Program-made: the position numbers and the translations under genes
Notes under the pieces: model-generated
Seen by the model: the letters and a program-made list of their open reading frames with translations, nothing else
Told to the model about the DNA's origin: nothing
The model's database searches: none
DNA from: Syngnathus acus
Lineage: Eukaryota; Chordata; Actinopteri; Syngnathiformes; Syngnathidae
Direction of reading: 5' to 3'
DNA: 64,000 nt
Assembly (NCBI RefSeq): GCF_901709675.1
Contig: NC_051102.1
Span: 7,971,412 to 8,035,411, forward strand
In this document: piece after piece, positions 39,047-51,212 of the stretch
Numbering within the stretch: the first letter of the stretch is position 1
Layout: the number at the start of each line of letters is the position of its first letter

Positions 39047-39114
39047 TCTGACGAAAACACAACAAGGCTGCTCGAGTTACCTCGATGAGCGGAAACGATC
39101 ACGGCGCGTAAAGA

Positions 39115-39155
39115 TGACGTCATGAAGACTTGCGTTCACTCTGGATCTCGCGATA
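39115..39155 (-). promoter_or_regulatory. znf830: znf830 core promoter motifs: CRE and TCTCGCGA-like
   Basis: The perfect palindromic cAMP-response element TGACGTCA at 39115-39122 lies 69 bases upstream of the ATG. Some 24 bases further up, TCTCGCGATA (39146-39155) is a near-match to the TCTCGCGAGA element of TATA-less housekeeping promoters. There is no TATA box. The position fits a CpG-type promoter starting close to 39060-39110. Confidence 0.6.
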
Positions 39156-39434
39156 GTATCTTAACCGACCCCCCCCCAGCTTATTGAATCCTCGCGTCTG
39201 TTTTATATTTGCTGCAAAACGCGGTATGATAAATAATATGCTTCCGCAAAATGAATGGAGGAGACTTATTATGGATGAGTCTTAGCTAAGTTTGGTTTTG
39301 CTGTGTGTGCCGTTGAATATTAAATACTTGTGAGATTTTATCGCCGCGCCCACCGTACGACATTTATAACTGCGGTCAAGCCACCCTCCACTCAAAAAGA
39401 CGAAGCCAACCCAGGCGCCTTTAATTTATTTCAT

Positions 39435-39832
39435 ACTAGGCATTACGGTAATAAGCCGGCGACAAATGGCGAAAACCACTTCTAAATAAAAGTCGGCTGA
39501 AAAAGGCATATTGTCGCACCTGATTTTAAAAAACAACCTTTTAGCCATCACAATACTAGAGCAGTTCAGAAGGACACAAAACCACCACAAGTCCCATTGA
39601 AATCTGATACTGAATTTCAATAAGCCACTGAAAAAAGGCCTGTTATTACCACTTATTATTTTACCAGACCTGCACGACACTAAACCGGCTTCAGGTCACT
39701 ACCTCAATATATATTTTTTAATGTTTTTTTTAATCAGCTGTGATGACAGTCTAACGCTGCCTTTTTCAGGGGACTTTTATTTAGAAAGTGCCTTTCGCCA
39801 CTTGTCAGCGGTTTATTACCGTAATGCCTAGT
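39435..39832. mobile_element. 398-bp MITE with about 75-bp terminal inverted repeats
   Basis: The left end starts ACTAGGCATTACGGTAATAA. The right end, reverse complemented, reads the same for about 75 bases at roughly 85-90 percent identity, through a shared CTAAATAAAAGTC to TGAAAAAGGCA. The interior is about 250 bp, AT-rich and non-coding. No clear target duplication is seen (flanks TTTCAT and GTGAGG). It fills most of the spacer between the znf830 and ankrd13c promoters. I cannot assign a superfamily. Confidence 0.88.
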
Positions 39833-40016
39833 GTGAGGAAAATTAGGGGCGGCTGGCTTGTCTTGGTCTGTTCGAGTGGAAGCTGCCTTGACCGCAGTGG
39901 GAAAATTCCTCAATTGTTTTTGTTTTCTTAATCATATTTCGACTAGTTTTCGTTGATTAGTAATGCCAACGAGTGTCGTTAGCTAGTATCTAGGTGACTT
40001 GAGGTCTTCAACCACT

Positions 40017-43000
40017 ATGACAGGTGAAACGATACGCGCCGCCCGCAAGGAGCATTACAAAGGCAACAAAAATGCACAAGCCGTCGACTCGTTCGATGAG
40101 ACTTCCAACGGGACCGGTCACCATTTTAAGTCCAACAAGGCTTTCCTGAAATCGGCCAAATCGTCGTCACTGCACCAGCAGCAGCATCTGAATGCAAACA
40201 ACCTGAACAGCAACGCGTCTATTGTCAACGACGACAATAAAAATCCCATCATCGTCACCAACGAAGATTTCCCGGTGCACGAGTGCGTGTTCAAAGGGGA
40301 CGTGAGACGGCTCTCCTCCCTCATCAGGACCCATAGCATTTCTCAGAAAGACGTGCACGGTAAGAACAATGGTATTCGGCCATTGTTTTCATCCTCTCCG
40401 CATGACAAATTAATGTACGATGCAGAAGAGTAATCACATATTCCGTCAATTGACACCATTCTACTCTTTCCACATTTATCTAACGCATTAAAAAAGATAA
40501 TGGGAAAATTTTTCCACATCCCCAAATCCCTACTTCCGCCACAATTCTGTTCCCTACAAAAATATTTCTCATTGAACATTCAAAACTTCAAAACGTTAAG
40601 GCTATTCAGGATATCCCGCAGGAGACAATTTGATAGCATTTTAAATGACTGTAAATACGTACACAAGACCACAGCCTAAATAAACGCACCATGTGAAATC
40701 TTCATTAAATTTTAAATTGTAAAATCAGGAAATCAAAATGTCAATTGGAGCATATTTGCCAAGTTATCTTTTTATAATCATGAAATCAATCTTAACTATT
40801 CATTATGAATGAATTTATAATACAAAACATTGGTTAAATTGTGTTACATTTACCCAAATTATAATTAGCTTAGCATTCAAAACAGTGAAACAATCATTTT
40901 GAGTTAAAACCATGCTACATTTAAATTTTGCAAGTTAGCCAAAGCGCGCCGCAAGTAGCGCTCACACAAACAATTGATTTGAGCTTCAAGAATTTCTGAT
41001 TAGCATCTTACCGTCTGCCTCTTTGGTGTTTGTAGACAAGGTTATTTTGCGTGTGCGTTGAAGTTTACACGCGGAGGGTGAGCGGCCATTTCCCCTGCCG
41101 CTGTCACCAACTTGATCATAATTGCATCCACCTGTGTTCTTCCGGTCTCGCAGATCTTCGGCCATTTTTGTAGTCCTTTTTTGTAGTCTTTTTTTCACTG
41201 CACTTATCAGTTTATCTTATCAGTATTATCTTTCTTTTAGGTAACACACCTCTCCATCTTGCTGTTATGCTCGGCCACAAAGGTAGGATGATTACAATCT
41301 GTTGTTCAAGAATAGAATAACTTGAACACAGAAAAGGAATGCATATAAGCACACAGTCTGTTTTCGGGGCAAACTATTTTAAAATGTTTTTCCAAATGTA
41401 CAAGCACTTTTTTAGGCCACATTATAACATTATGAGCAATTGTCAAATTTAAAAAAAATCACTTTAATGTTCTGTTGGTACAGACATATAGGTCAATATT
41501 GATCCTGTTTATTATTTTTTTAGAATGTGCCCTTCTTCTTCTGGCCCACAATGCACCGGTAAAGATGAAGAATGCACAGGGTTGGAGCCCTCTGGCAGAA
41601 GCCATCAGCTACGGTGATAGACAAATGAGTAAGTATATGGCCTCTCTATTCGAGAACGGAAGAGCATTGTCGGTTGCTTTTCCGTGCGTGTCAGTCGGTG
41701 GATTTGATCTGAGCATTTATTATCCTGTTTTGGAGGGTGGCCTGAATGACGGCTTAGTGTCGACAAGCTTTCCGTACGAACGCCATTTGGAATGCCTTCT
41801 CTCTGTTCATTCTGTGAATCTTGTGCAAGCCATTAAAGATAGAAAAGTCCAGCGTGAATAATTGAAAAGTAGCCTGCACGGCGGCGCTTCGCATGGGCCT
41901 GACCCCGCCTTCGTTATTACTCGCATACCACTGAAGCTGAAAAAGTCAATTGAAGGGTGTGTGATTCGAAAAAAAAAAACAGCGGATTTATCCTCCATCA
42001 TCACATGTAAAGTGCCTTGTCGGCATGTTACCGCCCGCTGCATCTGTAAAGCTGAACACACTCGAATTTCGAATGAGCTCTCTTCTCCGACAGCATCCAC
42101 AAGTCTCACCATCTTAATTCATTCTGGCTTTCTGTCCCGCAGTCACGGCAATCCTGCGCAAATTAAAGCAGCAATCCAGGGAGAGCGTGGAGGACAAAAG
42201 GCCAAAATTACTCAAAGCCCTTCGGGAGGTGAGCATGTCAAATATCACTTGAATTATTTTTTTTTTACACCCCTCATCCACAAATCTGGAATCTTGCAGC
42301 TGGGTGACTTTTATCTGGAGCTGCATTGGGATTTTCAAAGCTGGGGTGAGTCTTTTGTTTCAGTGTTGGAAAAGTGATGCGAATACCGTTAAGACTTATC
42401 GGCATCATTTCTCCACCGCAGTGCCTCTGTTGTCTCGGATGCTCCCCTCTGATACTTGTAAAATCTACAAGCAGGGCATCAATATCAGGTATTGCGTACG
42501 TTGGGGTCATAAATGTAAATACCTTCAATCACAATTTAGATGTATTTAATTCATACCTCAAAGTTGTCAAACAAGCGTGCGCTCTCCCTCGGCAGGCTGG
42601 ACACCACCCTCATCGACTTCATCGACATGAAGTGTCAGCGAGGAGACCTCAGTTTCATCTTCAACGGCGCGGCGCCGCCCTCGCAGTCCTTTGTGGTGTT
42701 GGACAACGAAGCGAGAGTGTACCAAAGAATACACCACGAGGTCAGACGCTCTTCACCTGCAGAAGCAGAAGAAGCAGCATTTGATGCTCTCAGTTGTGCC
42801 TGCACTTCAAAGGAGTCCGAGATGGAGACGGAGGAGGAGGTGGACATCTTGATGAGCAGCGACGTCTACTCGGCCACCTTGTCCACTAAGTCCATCACTT
42901 TCTCGCGCACGCAGAGCGGCTGGCTCTTCAGGGAGGACAAAACTGTAAGAAAAAATTTTTGGCATGTTGTGAGGATTTTTTTTTTTGGTGCCATTGTGAA

Positions 43001-43902
43001 TGACATAGCGCTTTGACGCAGGAGCGGGTTGGCAACTTCCTGGCGGACTTCTACGCCGTCAACGGTCTGGTGCTGGAGTCCAGGAAGAGGCGCGAGCACC
43101 TGAGTGAAGAGGACATCCTCAGGAACAAAGCCATCATGGAGAGTCTCAGCAAAGGCGGCAGCATCAGCGAGCATAACTTTGAGGTGAATGATGTTCATTT
43201 AAAAAAAAAAGGGGAGGGGGGGTTACTTGGAAATGAAAAGACCAACTTTTTTTTTTCCACAGTCTGTGAGGAGGCAGTCACTCACAGCGCCGGCCCCCAA
43301 CACCATTTCCTGGGAAGAATACATCACGGCAGAACACGGAATGTAAGTATTGGACTTTTTTTTTTGTACGAGTGAGTTGTGATGGTCTCCTCCTCGTCGG
43401 CGCAGGCCTCCTCATGTGGGCAGAGAGCTGGTGTGCAAGGAGAACAAGAAGCACTTCAAAGCCACCGTAGCCATGAGCCAGGACTTCCCTCTGGGCATCG
43501 AATCGTAAGTACACGTAGCGTGAGGTTGTAACCAAAGGAAAAAAACGTTGCTAAGTACGAATGAAACAAAAAAGTGTGATTCTGTCGTTTCAGTCTACTG
43601 AACGTGCTGGAGGTGGTTGCTCCCTTCAAGCACTTCAACAAACTACGGGAATTCGTCCAGTTGAAACTGCCGCCCGGCTTTCCCGTCAAACTCGGTGCGT
43701 CGCCTTCTTCTTCCAGCAATCCCCCCCCCCCCCCCCCCCCCTCCTCGCTAACAGACTCGGGTTTTCCACAGATATCCCCGTGTTCCCGACCATCACGGCC
43801 ACCGTCACCTTCCAGGAGTTCCACCACGACCATTTTGAGGGCTCATTCTTTGTTATCCCCTCCGACTTTAAGGAAGACCCCAGCCGCTTTCCGGACCTTT
43901 GA
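40017..43902 (+). CDS. ankrd13c: Ankyrin repeat domain-containing protein 13C
   Basis: Thirteen coding exons: 40017-40359, 41241-41282, 41524-41628, 42143-42228, 42300-42345, 42422-42488, 42596-42740, 42813-42944, 43022-43183, 43263-43342, 43406-43504, 43594-43694, 43772-43902. They join to 512 residues (human about 541). The start MTGETIR is the family N-terminus. A variable Asn/Gln/Ser-rich leader (to about 85) is shorter than in human. Ankyrin repeats follow (VHECVFKGDVRRLSSLI at about 87, then HGNTPLHLAVMLGHKE, then NAQGWSPLAEAISYGD). The rest is the ANKRD13 GPCR-chaperone domain, ending DYKEDPSRFPDL-like (FKEDPSRFPDL here). From the literature ANKRD13C is ER-associated and regulates biogenesis of GPCRs such as the prostaglandin D2 receptor DP1. 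Unlike other ANKRD13 members it lacks ubiquitin-interacting motifs, and none are seen here. Intron 7 (42741-42812) is 72 bp and open in frame. Confidence 0.97.
40360..41240 (+). other. ankrd13c: ankrd13c intron 1
   Basis: An 881-bp intron from a GTAAGA donor to a CTTTCTTTTAG acceptor, AT-rich at 40620-40920. I see no repeat or alternative exon in it. Confidence 0.8.
43721..43741 (+). repeat. 21-base poly-C in ankrd13c intron 12
   Basis: An uninterrupted C run in the 77-bp intron 43695-43771, just upstream of the acceptor GTTTTCCACAG. It serves as an extreme polypyrimidine tract. Length variation here could affect splicing of the last exon. Confidence 0.9.
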
Positions 43903-44895
43903 CCGCCTGCAAACGCAACACTTTATTTCAAATACATACAGACAAGCATACTGTATTTCTCAAAATGGCAGCAGAGGAACAGATCTTTATAGAGGGAGGA
44001 TAATACTCAACATTATGTCGAGGGAGCTTAAAATGAATGAAAAAAAAACGATTTAAGTTAACATTCAGCCCAGACTTGGTTTATGTGCTGCTGTTTTGGT
44101 CAGCAAAAATGTTCACATAGGTTTACTCTTTAATGAACACAATTACTTATGACACCAGTTTTTTTTCCTGATAAAGAGAAAAGTGAGGTGTTAAGCGAAC
44201 AGGCAGACTTGAGGAAATCTGCTTTCTATGTTACGAAGGGGAGCCAGTTAATGGGCAGCCATTTTGTTGCTGGATCCAAACCAATGCGTTCATGCTGCTA
44301 TTCTTAAAGGACTCACTATATTGATATTCTCATTTATTTTAAGTGTCCTAAGTCCTGACACTGTCTTGTAAATAGTTTTGTCTCCTCGGCAAACAAAATA
44401 CGTTATCGGTTATATTATATCTTTAAGCTTAATTATGCATTTGTGCATATATGTACTGTACGTATATGTCTCTCTACTCATGGAATTCAAGTGTGTAGCA
44501 ATACATTGACGATACGCAAGAATGTTTTAAAAATGACCTCCAAAAGGTGTTCATTTTCCACATTCAGGTTAGCTCACGTTTACCTCCTACTCCTTGCCCG
44601 TCCGTCTTTTCCATTGTTGTGTCAAAAGATTGTAGCACGTGCGGGACTTTTCAGGTTTATTGCCGTTGGCGTCGAGCTCCACTGTTGATGGTACAGTTAA
44701 GTCTGTCACCCCTTCAAACTCCTTTCAGTGCTGACGGGAGCTTTTCTGTTCTTACTCTTTTGTATAAACTAAGCTGTGAAGTGACTGTCACTCATATTTG
44801 CTTGGCAAAGCACCAGCGTCACATTTCACTTGTCATAAACTTAATCTATGAAAGCCTGTTTAAGATGTCCTATTAAATATGTAAATATGCACATA
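43903..44895 (+). other. ankrd13c: ankrd13c 3' untranslated region
   Basis: About 1 kb of non-coding sequence after the stop, ending near an ATTAAA signal at 44872-44877. A canonical AATAAA at 45069 on the same strand would extend it past the srsf11 3' end. It contains no recognised repeat. Confidence 0.55.
44872..44877 (+). terminator. ankrd13c: Candidate poly(A) signal of ankrd13c
   Basis: ATTAAA, the commonest variant signal, followed by T/G-containing sequence. The canonical AATAAA at 45069 is an alternative. Confidence 0.4.
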
Positions 44896-45044
44896 TCTGA
44901 CTGCTTTATTCATGACACTTTTGCACATTATTGATGTCGTCCATGGTCACGAGCTGTGGGTCTTATTGTACATGAGGTCATAGGCCAACAGAGGGCGCCA
45001 TTTCAAAGAAAACATACTACACATCACCATTTACCCAACGGTTT

Positions 45045-45050
45045 TTTATT
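45045..45050 (-). terminator. srsf11: Candidate poly(A) signal of srsf11
   Basis: AATAAA on the minus strand (TTTATT on plus) about 285 bases downstream of the srsf11 stop. It places the 3' ends of srsf11 and ankrd13c within about 150 bases of each other. Confidence 0.5.
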
Positions 45051-45332
45051 TATATAAAAGAAATCCTTAATAAAAGAAACATTTCCAAATAACGAGACGC
45101 TAACATGGACAAGGGAGAGCCTACCAAAATGAATGCGTTAACTGTAGCGTTACGTGAGAAGAAAAGCAACCACTTCCAACTTGGACTTCCAGTTTAAATG
45201 TGACAAGCATCGATGCGCTAGCGTGACGGGTGAAATGGGAGGCAAATAACGACGGGGACAATGTTTTCTACTTCTTTGAATCACAATTCACATTCGGATG
45301 GACCGAGTGGGACGGAGCAGGAGACGGCACAC

Positions 45333-48300
45333 TTAGTCACTCACGTCCATGTCATCCTCGTGAGCCTCGGCATTGTCGTTATCGTCATCATCGTCGTCGT
45401 CACCGTTGGCTTGTCTCGAGTCGCCATTGCCGTCGGCGAACTGAGGCTGGTAGTCTGAATCTGAGTAGTCGGACGCCTTCCTCTCCTGACGCTCCTTCTC
45501 GCTGTCGTAGCCTTGCTCCTCTTCGTCGTAATCCCTCGTGATCTGAAATCACATCGGATTGAATCGTGTTTTAGGGCTTTATTTTTTTTTCCCCCTATGC
45601 TGTTTGTTCTTTGTTTGCTTTTACCTTGGTGTCTCCCTTTTCTCCTGCGTCAGACTTCCTTTCCCTGTCCCTATCCTTCTCTCTGTCCTTGTCCTTGTCC
45701 CTGCTCTTCTTCTTCTTGCTGGTGGATCTTTCCCTCTCTTCTCGTCCTCGGTCTTTTTCGCTGCGGCGCTCTCGCTCCTTGTCACGCTTCTTTTCCTTCT
45801 TGTGTCTGCGGTACACAAACGGCCACTCGTTTTACATCCTTCAAACCAAAGTGCGGATGTTTATCCCGCCCCCTTTTGCTAACCTGCGAGGAGACGGGGA
45901 TCTGGAGCTCTTCCTCTTGGGCGACTTTTTAGGGGAGCGACTGGCGCTGCGACTGCGCCTGCGTCTCCTTCGCCGGGAGAAGAGCAAAGACAAACAGTTG
46001 GAAGCATGGCTCTTCCATTCAAAGGGTTAGCGAACGTCCCGCCACTCACCGGCTCACGCTGCGTGACCTCCGAGTGGTGCTGTAACTCTTGGGCGGCGTC
46101 TTGGACCTTCTCCTTGCCGCTTCTTCCTTCTTACGCTCTCTGCTGGGAACGTGATGTGTTAGCGCACTTACTGGCATAAACGTACAACAATGTGGAGCGA
46201 CGGTGACACAGTCTGCTGAAATGCTAATCGACTTTAACTTCAAACAACTTCAGAAGGAAAATTCTGCGGTCTGATGAGACAAAACTTGAATTCTTCTACC
46301 TGGATCGTGTCCTGGAGCGCCTGCCTCTTTCTCTGGAGCGGCTTCGCCTCCTGCGAGGGCTTTTGGAGCGTCGCCTGCTTCTAGAGACCGAGCGCCGTCT
46401 AGACCTGCTGCCGCTTCGCCTGCAACGTTGGCAGCATTAACAATCTGATCAACATAAAAAAAAAAAAAGCCTTCCATTTCCTTTGTTTCACACTACGCAC
46501 CTGCGCCTGGACCTGGATCGGGAGCGCCTCCTCCTGGACCTGGACCGAGAACGCTTCTTCCGGCTCTCATCTTGTGGAGGCGACACCAGATCAATGTGAG
46601 AAAATGCCCAGCGACATAACTCAGTGAAGACGGAAGAACAATGGTAGACTCACTTCCGGGTTCTATGGCGGCAGAAATGAGCGACTGCGCCTCTCGCACC
46701 CTCTTCATGGCTTCCTCCATTTCCTTGTTGGCGGCGTCTGCTTTGAGGCCGGCGCTCAGGTTGAAGCCGGCGGCCAGCGGGTTGAGTCTACACCACAACG
46801 CGCGCGTTAGTTCGTGCGGGAAACCACAAGACATCACACTCTTGACACTTTTCTGTGCACTTACTGAGGATCCGCCATGAGCTTCAGCAGCTGGTCGGCA
46901 GCCTGCCAACAAATTACGATATGCGAAAGATTAGGATTGAGTGCGCACAAACCACAGCAGTGAGCAGTAAGAGCGAGCCTGATCTTCCAGTAATGCCATA
47001 ACATCGTCTTTCATTTGCTTGAAGAAAAACGTCAAGGACTCCAAATTGAAAATGATAAAGAATTCTATCAATGTGTGAAAATGATACCATGAAGCCACTA
47101 AGGCAAAAATGAATGTTGAACCATGCACTCACCTGAGGATTCATGTTGGGTCCCGGAAATCCGAACGCAGCCATGGCATCCATGTTTAGACCGGCAAACG
47201 GGTTTGCGCCCATCTGAGCAGAGAAGACAAGTGTTACGTTGCGTGCAACGGGTTGCGGCGAAAGAGGCGGTTTGGCATCTTACACCGGGGTTGGGCATGG
47301 GGTTGGGCGTGGGGAGAAGTCCTCCTCCGGGCAGGATCCCCGCCACGGCATTGGCCGGCGCCAGCAGCGACAACGCTTTGGCCTCGTCCGGGATGGATCC
47401 TGAAGAGAACACAGGGCGGCGTCAGGACGGGAAGAGGCGTCAACGCGCGCCTCAAGCATGTCCAAGAAAAGTGGCTTCACACTGAGAGGTTTTACCTTCC
47501 AAGGCTGTGCAGACTTGAATACAATGATTGCAGTGACACAAACTAATGCTGGCAATACAATCACACTAAGTCCAATGAACACTGCCAAGAATGTATCACC
47601 TGAACGTGTTTGCTAAGTCATGAACCAAACGTGAGCAAGCCCAGCTCTTCTCCAATGGGCAGTGAGTTTTCATTTAGACGGTTTACTCAAACAAGCGACT
47701 CACTCACGGCGCCTTCGCTACTAAAAAGCACACACAGAGAAAAAAATCGGAGATACAAACAACAGAGAGAATTTTAGGGCGGTTGGCAAGAAGTCTTGAC
47801 ACAATGTCTCCATAAATAAATAAATGAAAAAAAAATAATAATCACAGTGAAATATCACATGACAGCTTCAACCTGCTGTAACATTCTGGTTTGCTTACCT
47901 GTCTTTGCATTTTTTTTTTTAAACAACTACTCAAGGGAAACAGTCATTTTTTTTCAACTTTTTTCTTTGATGGTCTTGCATTAAGCAGCACAACAATTGA
48001 ACAAACACACACACACACACCCGTGTGATGAGAAACCTGTACCGTTTCAAAATAAAACAATTTGGACGTACAATTACCTAAAATGAGCAGGAACCAGTGC
48101 ACTCCCTAAAGCTAACACAAGGGGGTCTCAGTGTGCCACTAAGTTAAAAATTTAGATTGTTCCGAGTGTTCAGCAAGTTTGGAGACAGTCACAGGTTCTC
48201 AGTGCGGTCTTCACAGAGGATAAAGAATATAGGCCTGTGAGTGCCACCAATCTACTCGTGTTGCTTAAATGTTATGCAACACTGAAACACCAATTGGTTA

Positions 48301-50629
48301 GCCTTTCCCATTTTGCATGGTTTGCTTCGCATTAAGCGTTATGATTTACAGCAAAGGCCTTAAAGTAATACACGTGTTGCACATTTAGCTTGACAGTAAA
48401 TTCACTTGCCGCCAAATCGATGCTTGTTGTGAAGTGTGCGTCGAGTTCCCCGCCACCACAAAACACAGAAAAAGAACCAACCGATTGTATTGGAAGAAAC
48501 TCGTAAGTTAGGTCTCAGTTGAATCCCAAGGCCCCTCTGTCCATAACCCTGAAATGTTACGTCATCTAAAAATCTGCATGCTGGTCTTCGAAAAAGCACG
48601 ACAAACATGGCACATCGCGAGGCCATCTTTACAACTAGGCTTCGGCCATGATTCTCTGACCTGCAACTCTTACTTTTGACTTGAAATGCACGAGTCCCCC
48701 AAACTAACGCCCCCCACCCCCTTATTGCTCTAAAACCCTTAACAGATATTGTGGACACACACACGACAACATGTAAACAAAACGAGCACACTGGAGAGGG
48801 GGGGAGAGAGAGAGAGCGAGAGAAAGAGGGGGGGAGAGAAAATGGCCGCAGGAGACAAATTAAGTCGGGTGGTATTGTCTGCAGGAGCGTTTCAGCCTGC
48901 GGGACTGGCTGAGCCAGGGAAAAACAACTGTAAAACACAACAACAAAAAGAAGACCACTGTTAAATGTCACACAGTGTAGCAACATCCAGTGAGTCATGT
49001 CGACGGCCGCCTCCGATGCAGACTCTTACGCAAGCGCTCCCAACAACTACGGATGCTCACATTAAACCTGTTCTGCATAGCAAGTGTACAGCGGAAGCAT
49101 CTATATTTAAAACTAATTATGGAGGGTGTTTTTTGGCACTCACACATTCATAATCAAGTTATTTTGGAAGCGTCCAATACATCTACTAATGTCTACACTT
49201 TGATACGCCACGGGAGGACTTTTTGTCTTACGTTATGGTCATCTTCGGGCCATCATAACAAGAAAAAGAAAAAAAGTCTTGCAAAAAGAAAGTGAAACTA
49301 GAATTAAGCTGTACATTTTGAGAAAACGAGTACAAACGAAGCAATTCTGTAACCTGGTATATTAATTGGTGCTTCACTCTAAAGCACCTAGGAGAGATGG
49401 GGGTTAATTTAAGAAGAGAAAGTGGAGAGAGAGAAGGAGAGACAACAGAGGACAAAATAAGAGGGGTGGGGCTTGAATGCATCCTGGCCTTTTGCAAATG
49501 TTTACAGTCCCCTGTTGGCGGGCAGAGGACCACTTTCAGCCATCAACCAGGGGGCTGCTTTTGACTTCTTCACTACAAATCCACACACACACTCGCACAC
49601 ACACACAGGCACACACAAATGACAGAGAGAAGTTTAACAGAGGATAGTCCGGTATGAGGGGAGAACTTAAATGCATATGATTGAATTCAAAACCCACAGT
49701 TTGAAATTAGTCAGCCCAGTTCCCGTTCAAATTTTGGCTATGGATTTTGGGGATGAGAGAACTACATTGGTACAGTACACCAAAATCTCCATTACAAGAA
49801 CACACTCGTAATTACCAAATGAGTAGATTTTTGATTATTTCGCGGGTTTTCGCGAGGACACAAACCTTCGGCAAACGGGACCACGATCAGTGCTCGGTCG
49901 ACAAAAACAGTGTTGGTTAGATGTTGGGACACGCCAACAGACTCGGGCTCCTGGAACTTCACAAAACACACACGTGACGTCACTGGCATAGGGGAATCAC
50001 TGTTGAGGAGAGGGAAAAGAGTCAATTCAAGCAAATGGGAGTTCTGCCATTGTGTCTGCAGCGCTTTGAAATCAAAGACTTCATTGTTGAGATCGCCTTG
50101 TTTCGGACGGAATCGCTAAAATGCACTTGACGTGCACTCATTTTTTGGGCAGGAGTTTAAAAAAAAGTTGAATTCACACAATGCATGCATGCTTCACTCC
50201 AACCTTGAGATGCACTTTACAGATACAAATTGGTTTGCAGGTTAGTTTCACAGCCAAAGATTAAAGCAAAAATATTCTGATAACTACTACACAGTAATCT
50301 CTGGAATTCAAACGGCCAAAAACGATCAAAACAACGGGTTTTTGAACGCAACATTTGGCGGCGTTAGCTAGCCAGGCTTCACAAACCGCGTTAGCGGGCT
50401 AGGCCTTTGTCGATTCGATGTAGCCATCACAGTAAAATAAGCAAATAACTACTAAAGGAAATCCCCAGTAAAATTAAGCAATCAATCCGTCGTTTTTTTT
50501 CACTCACTCTGGTGGAAATAACTTGAGCTCTTCGATGGTTCCCAGGAAGCCAAAAAGAGTTCTCATCTGCTCCGACGTTGTGCTCGGCGACACGTTCGTC
50601 ACCTGGACTACCTTGGTAGTGTAACTCAT
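45333..50629 (-). CDS. srsf11: Serine/arginine-rich splicing factor 11 (p54)
   Basis: Twelve coding exons on the minus strand (plus-strand coordinates): 50508-50629, 49866-49999, 47284-47399, 47133-47213, 46865-46902, 46654-46787, 46501-46570, 46300-46419, 46050-46139, 45884-45967, 45625-45805, 45333-45542. The frame closes at 459 residues (human 484). Exons 1-2 encode the RRM (VVQVTNVSPS at residue 7; SRVCFVKF as RNP1). A Leu/Ala/Pro/Gly-rich linker (IPDEAKALSLLAPANAVAG) follows. Next is a conserved helix KEMEEAMKRVREAQSLISAA, then an RS domain of SRSRSRRRR blocks, a Lys/Asp/Glu-rich charged tract, and an acidic tail ending MDVSD. The human N-terminal Gly-rich extension is absent, so the protein starts just before the RRM. 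SRSF11 is a nuclear SR protein that binds U2AF65 and modulates alternative splicing, including neural microexons. Confidence 0.97.
47400..49865 (-). other. srsf11: srsf11 intron 2 with possible poison-exon region
   Basis: A 2,466-bp intron, the largest in the gene, splitting codon 86. Within it the minus strand has a consensus donor (AAAGACAG then GTAAGC) ending a potential exon at 47899. A second donor (CTTGGAAG then GTAAAACC) lies near 47497. Exons using them would contain in-frame stops or shift the frame. CA-repeat (48006-48020) and GA-rich (48797-48840) tracts are present. From memory, human SRSF11 carries an ultraconserved non-coding/alternative exon (uc.28) of the type that targets SR transcripts to nonsense-mediated decay. 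Whether this is its fish counterpart is untested. Confidence 0.4.
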
Positions 50630-50639
50630 CTTTACCGCT

Positions 50640-50790
50640 TAATAAGTAACACTACCGTCAAATATTTGGATTTAGTCACTCTTAAAGTGACCGTAGGTTG
50701 ATTCAAATAGCGATAGAATTAGATTTTCGCCGGTTGGGTGCTAACTGGTAAAACAACAGACTACCACCATTTCGCGGCCATGTTGGGGGA
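50640..50790 (-). promoter_or_regulatory. srsf11: srsf11 promoter region with YY1-type motif
   Basis: About 140 bases upstream of the srsf11 ATG, the minus strand reads CCAACATGGCCGCGAAATGG. This contains the AAnATGGCCGC core of YY1 sites that lie at start sites of many housekeeping genes. No TATA box. Transcription probably starts near 50760-50790. Confidence 0.5.
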
Positions 50791-51212
50791 TTATATGATG
50801 CGTTCCAGTTCGGGTGGGAAATCGGAAATGTGAAATTGCCAAACGGAAACACAATTTGGAACACCCCCGACTGGACTGCTGTGTTCGACTGTGGTGGAAA
50901 GTTTTTTCACAAAGGACTCTGAAACCGAGAACGTTCATATATGAGTGACAAACGTCAGGTTGCGTCCTAATAGGTGCCCGATTAGATGACCACGACGTCT
51001 TTACTGTCCGTGTTGTTACAAAAAAGCTTTCATGTGTGTGTATTTCATATACAAATTTCACGACCTTACTGTTTCGAAATACAGTAATCGAGAAAAAAAA
51101 AACTTTATAAAATACCGGTAATGTCTTTCGACAACTATGATGGGACGTCACAAATTTCCTGAATTTCGGGGTTCCTGAATGCGCCACCAATACGCGTGTG
51201 TTCAACTCGAAA

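Noticed and set aside
41475-42377. Plus-strand ORFs of 128 and 171 codons inside ankrd13c
   Set aside because: They begin in or run through introns; only the ankyrin-encoding exon parts are real.
48402-48998. Minus-strand 198-codon ORF in srsf11 intron 2
   Set aside because: Low-complexity Ser/Pro/Leu segment from the GA-rich tract, no initiation context, not bounded by splice sites and no known family. It is kept only as part of the intron discussed above.
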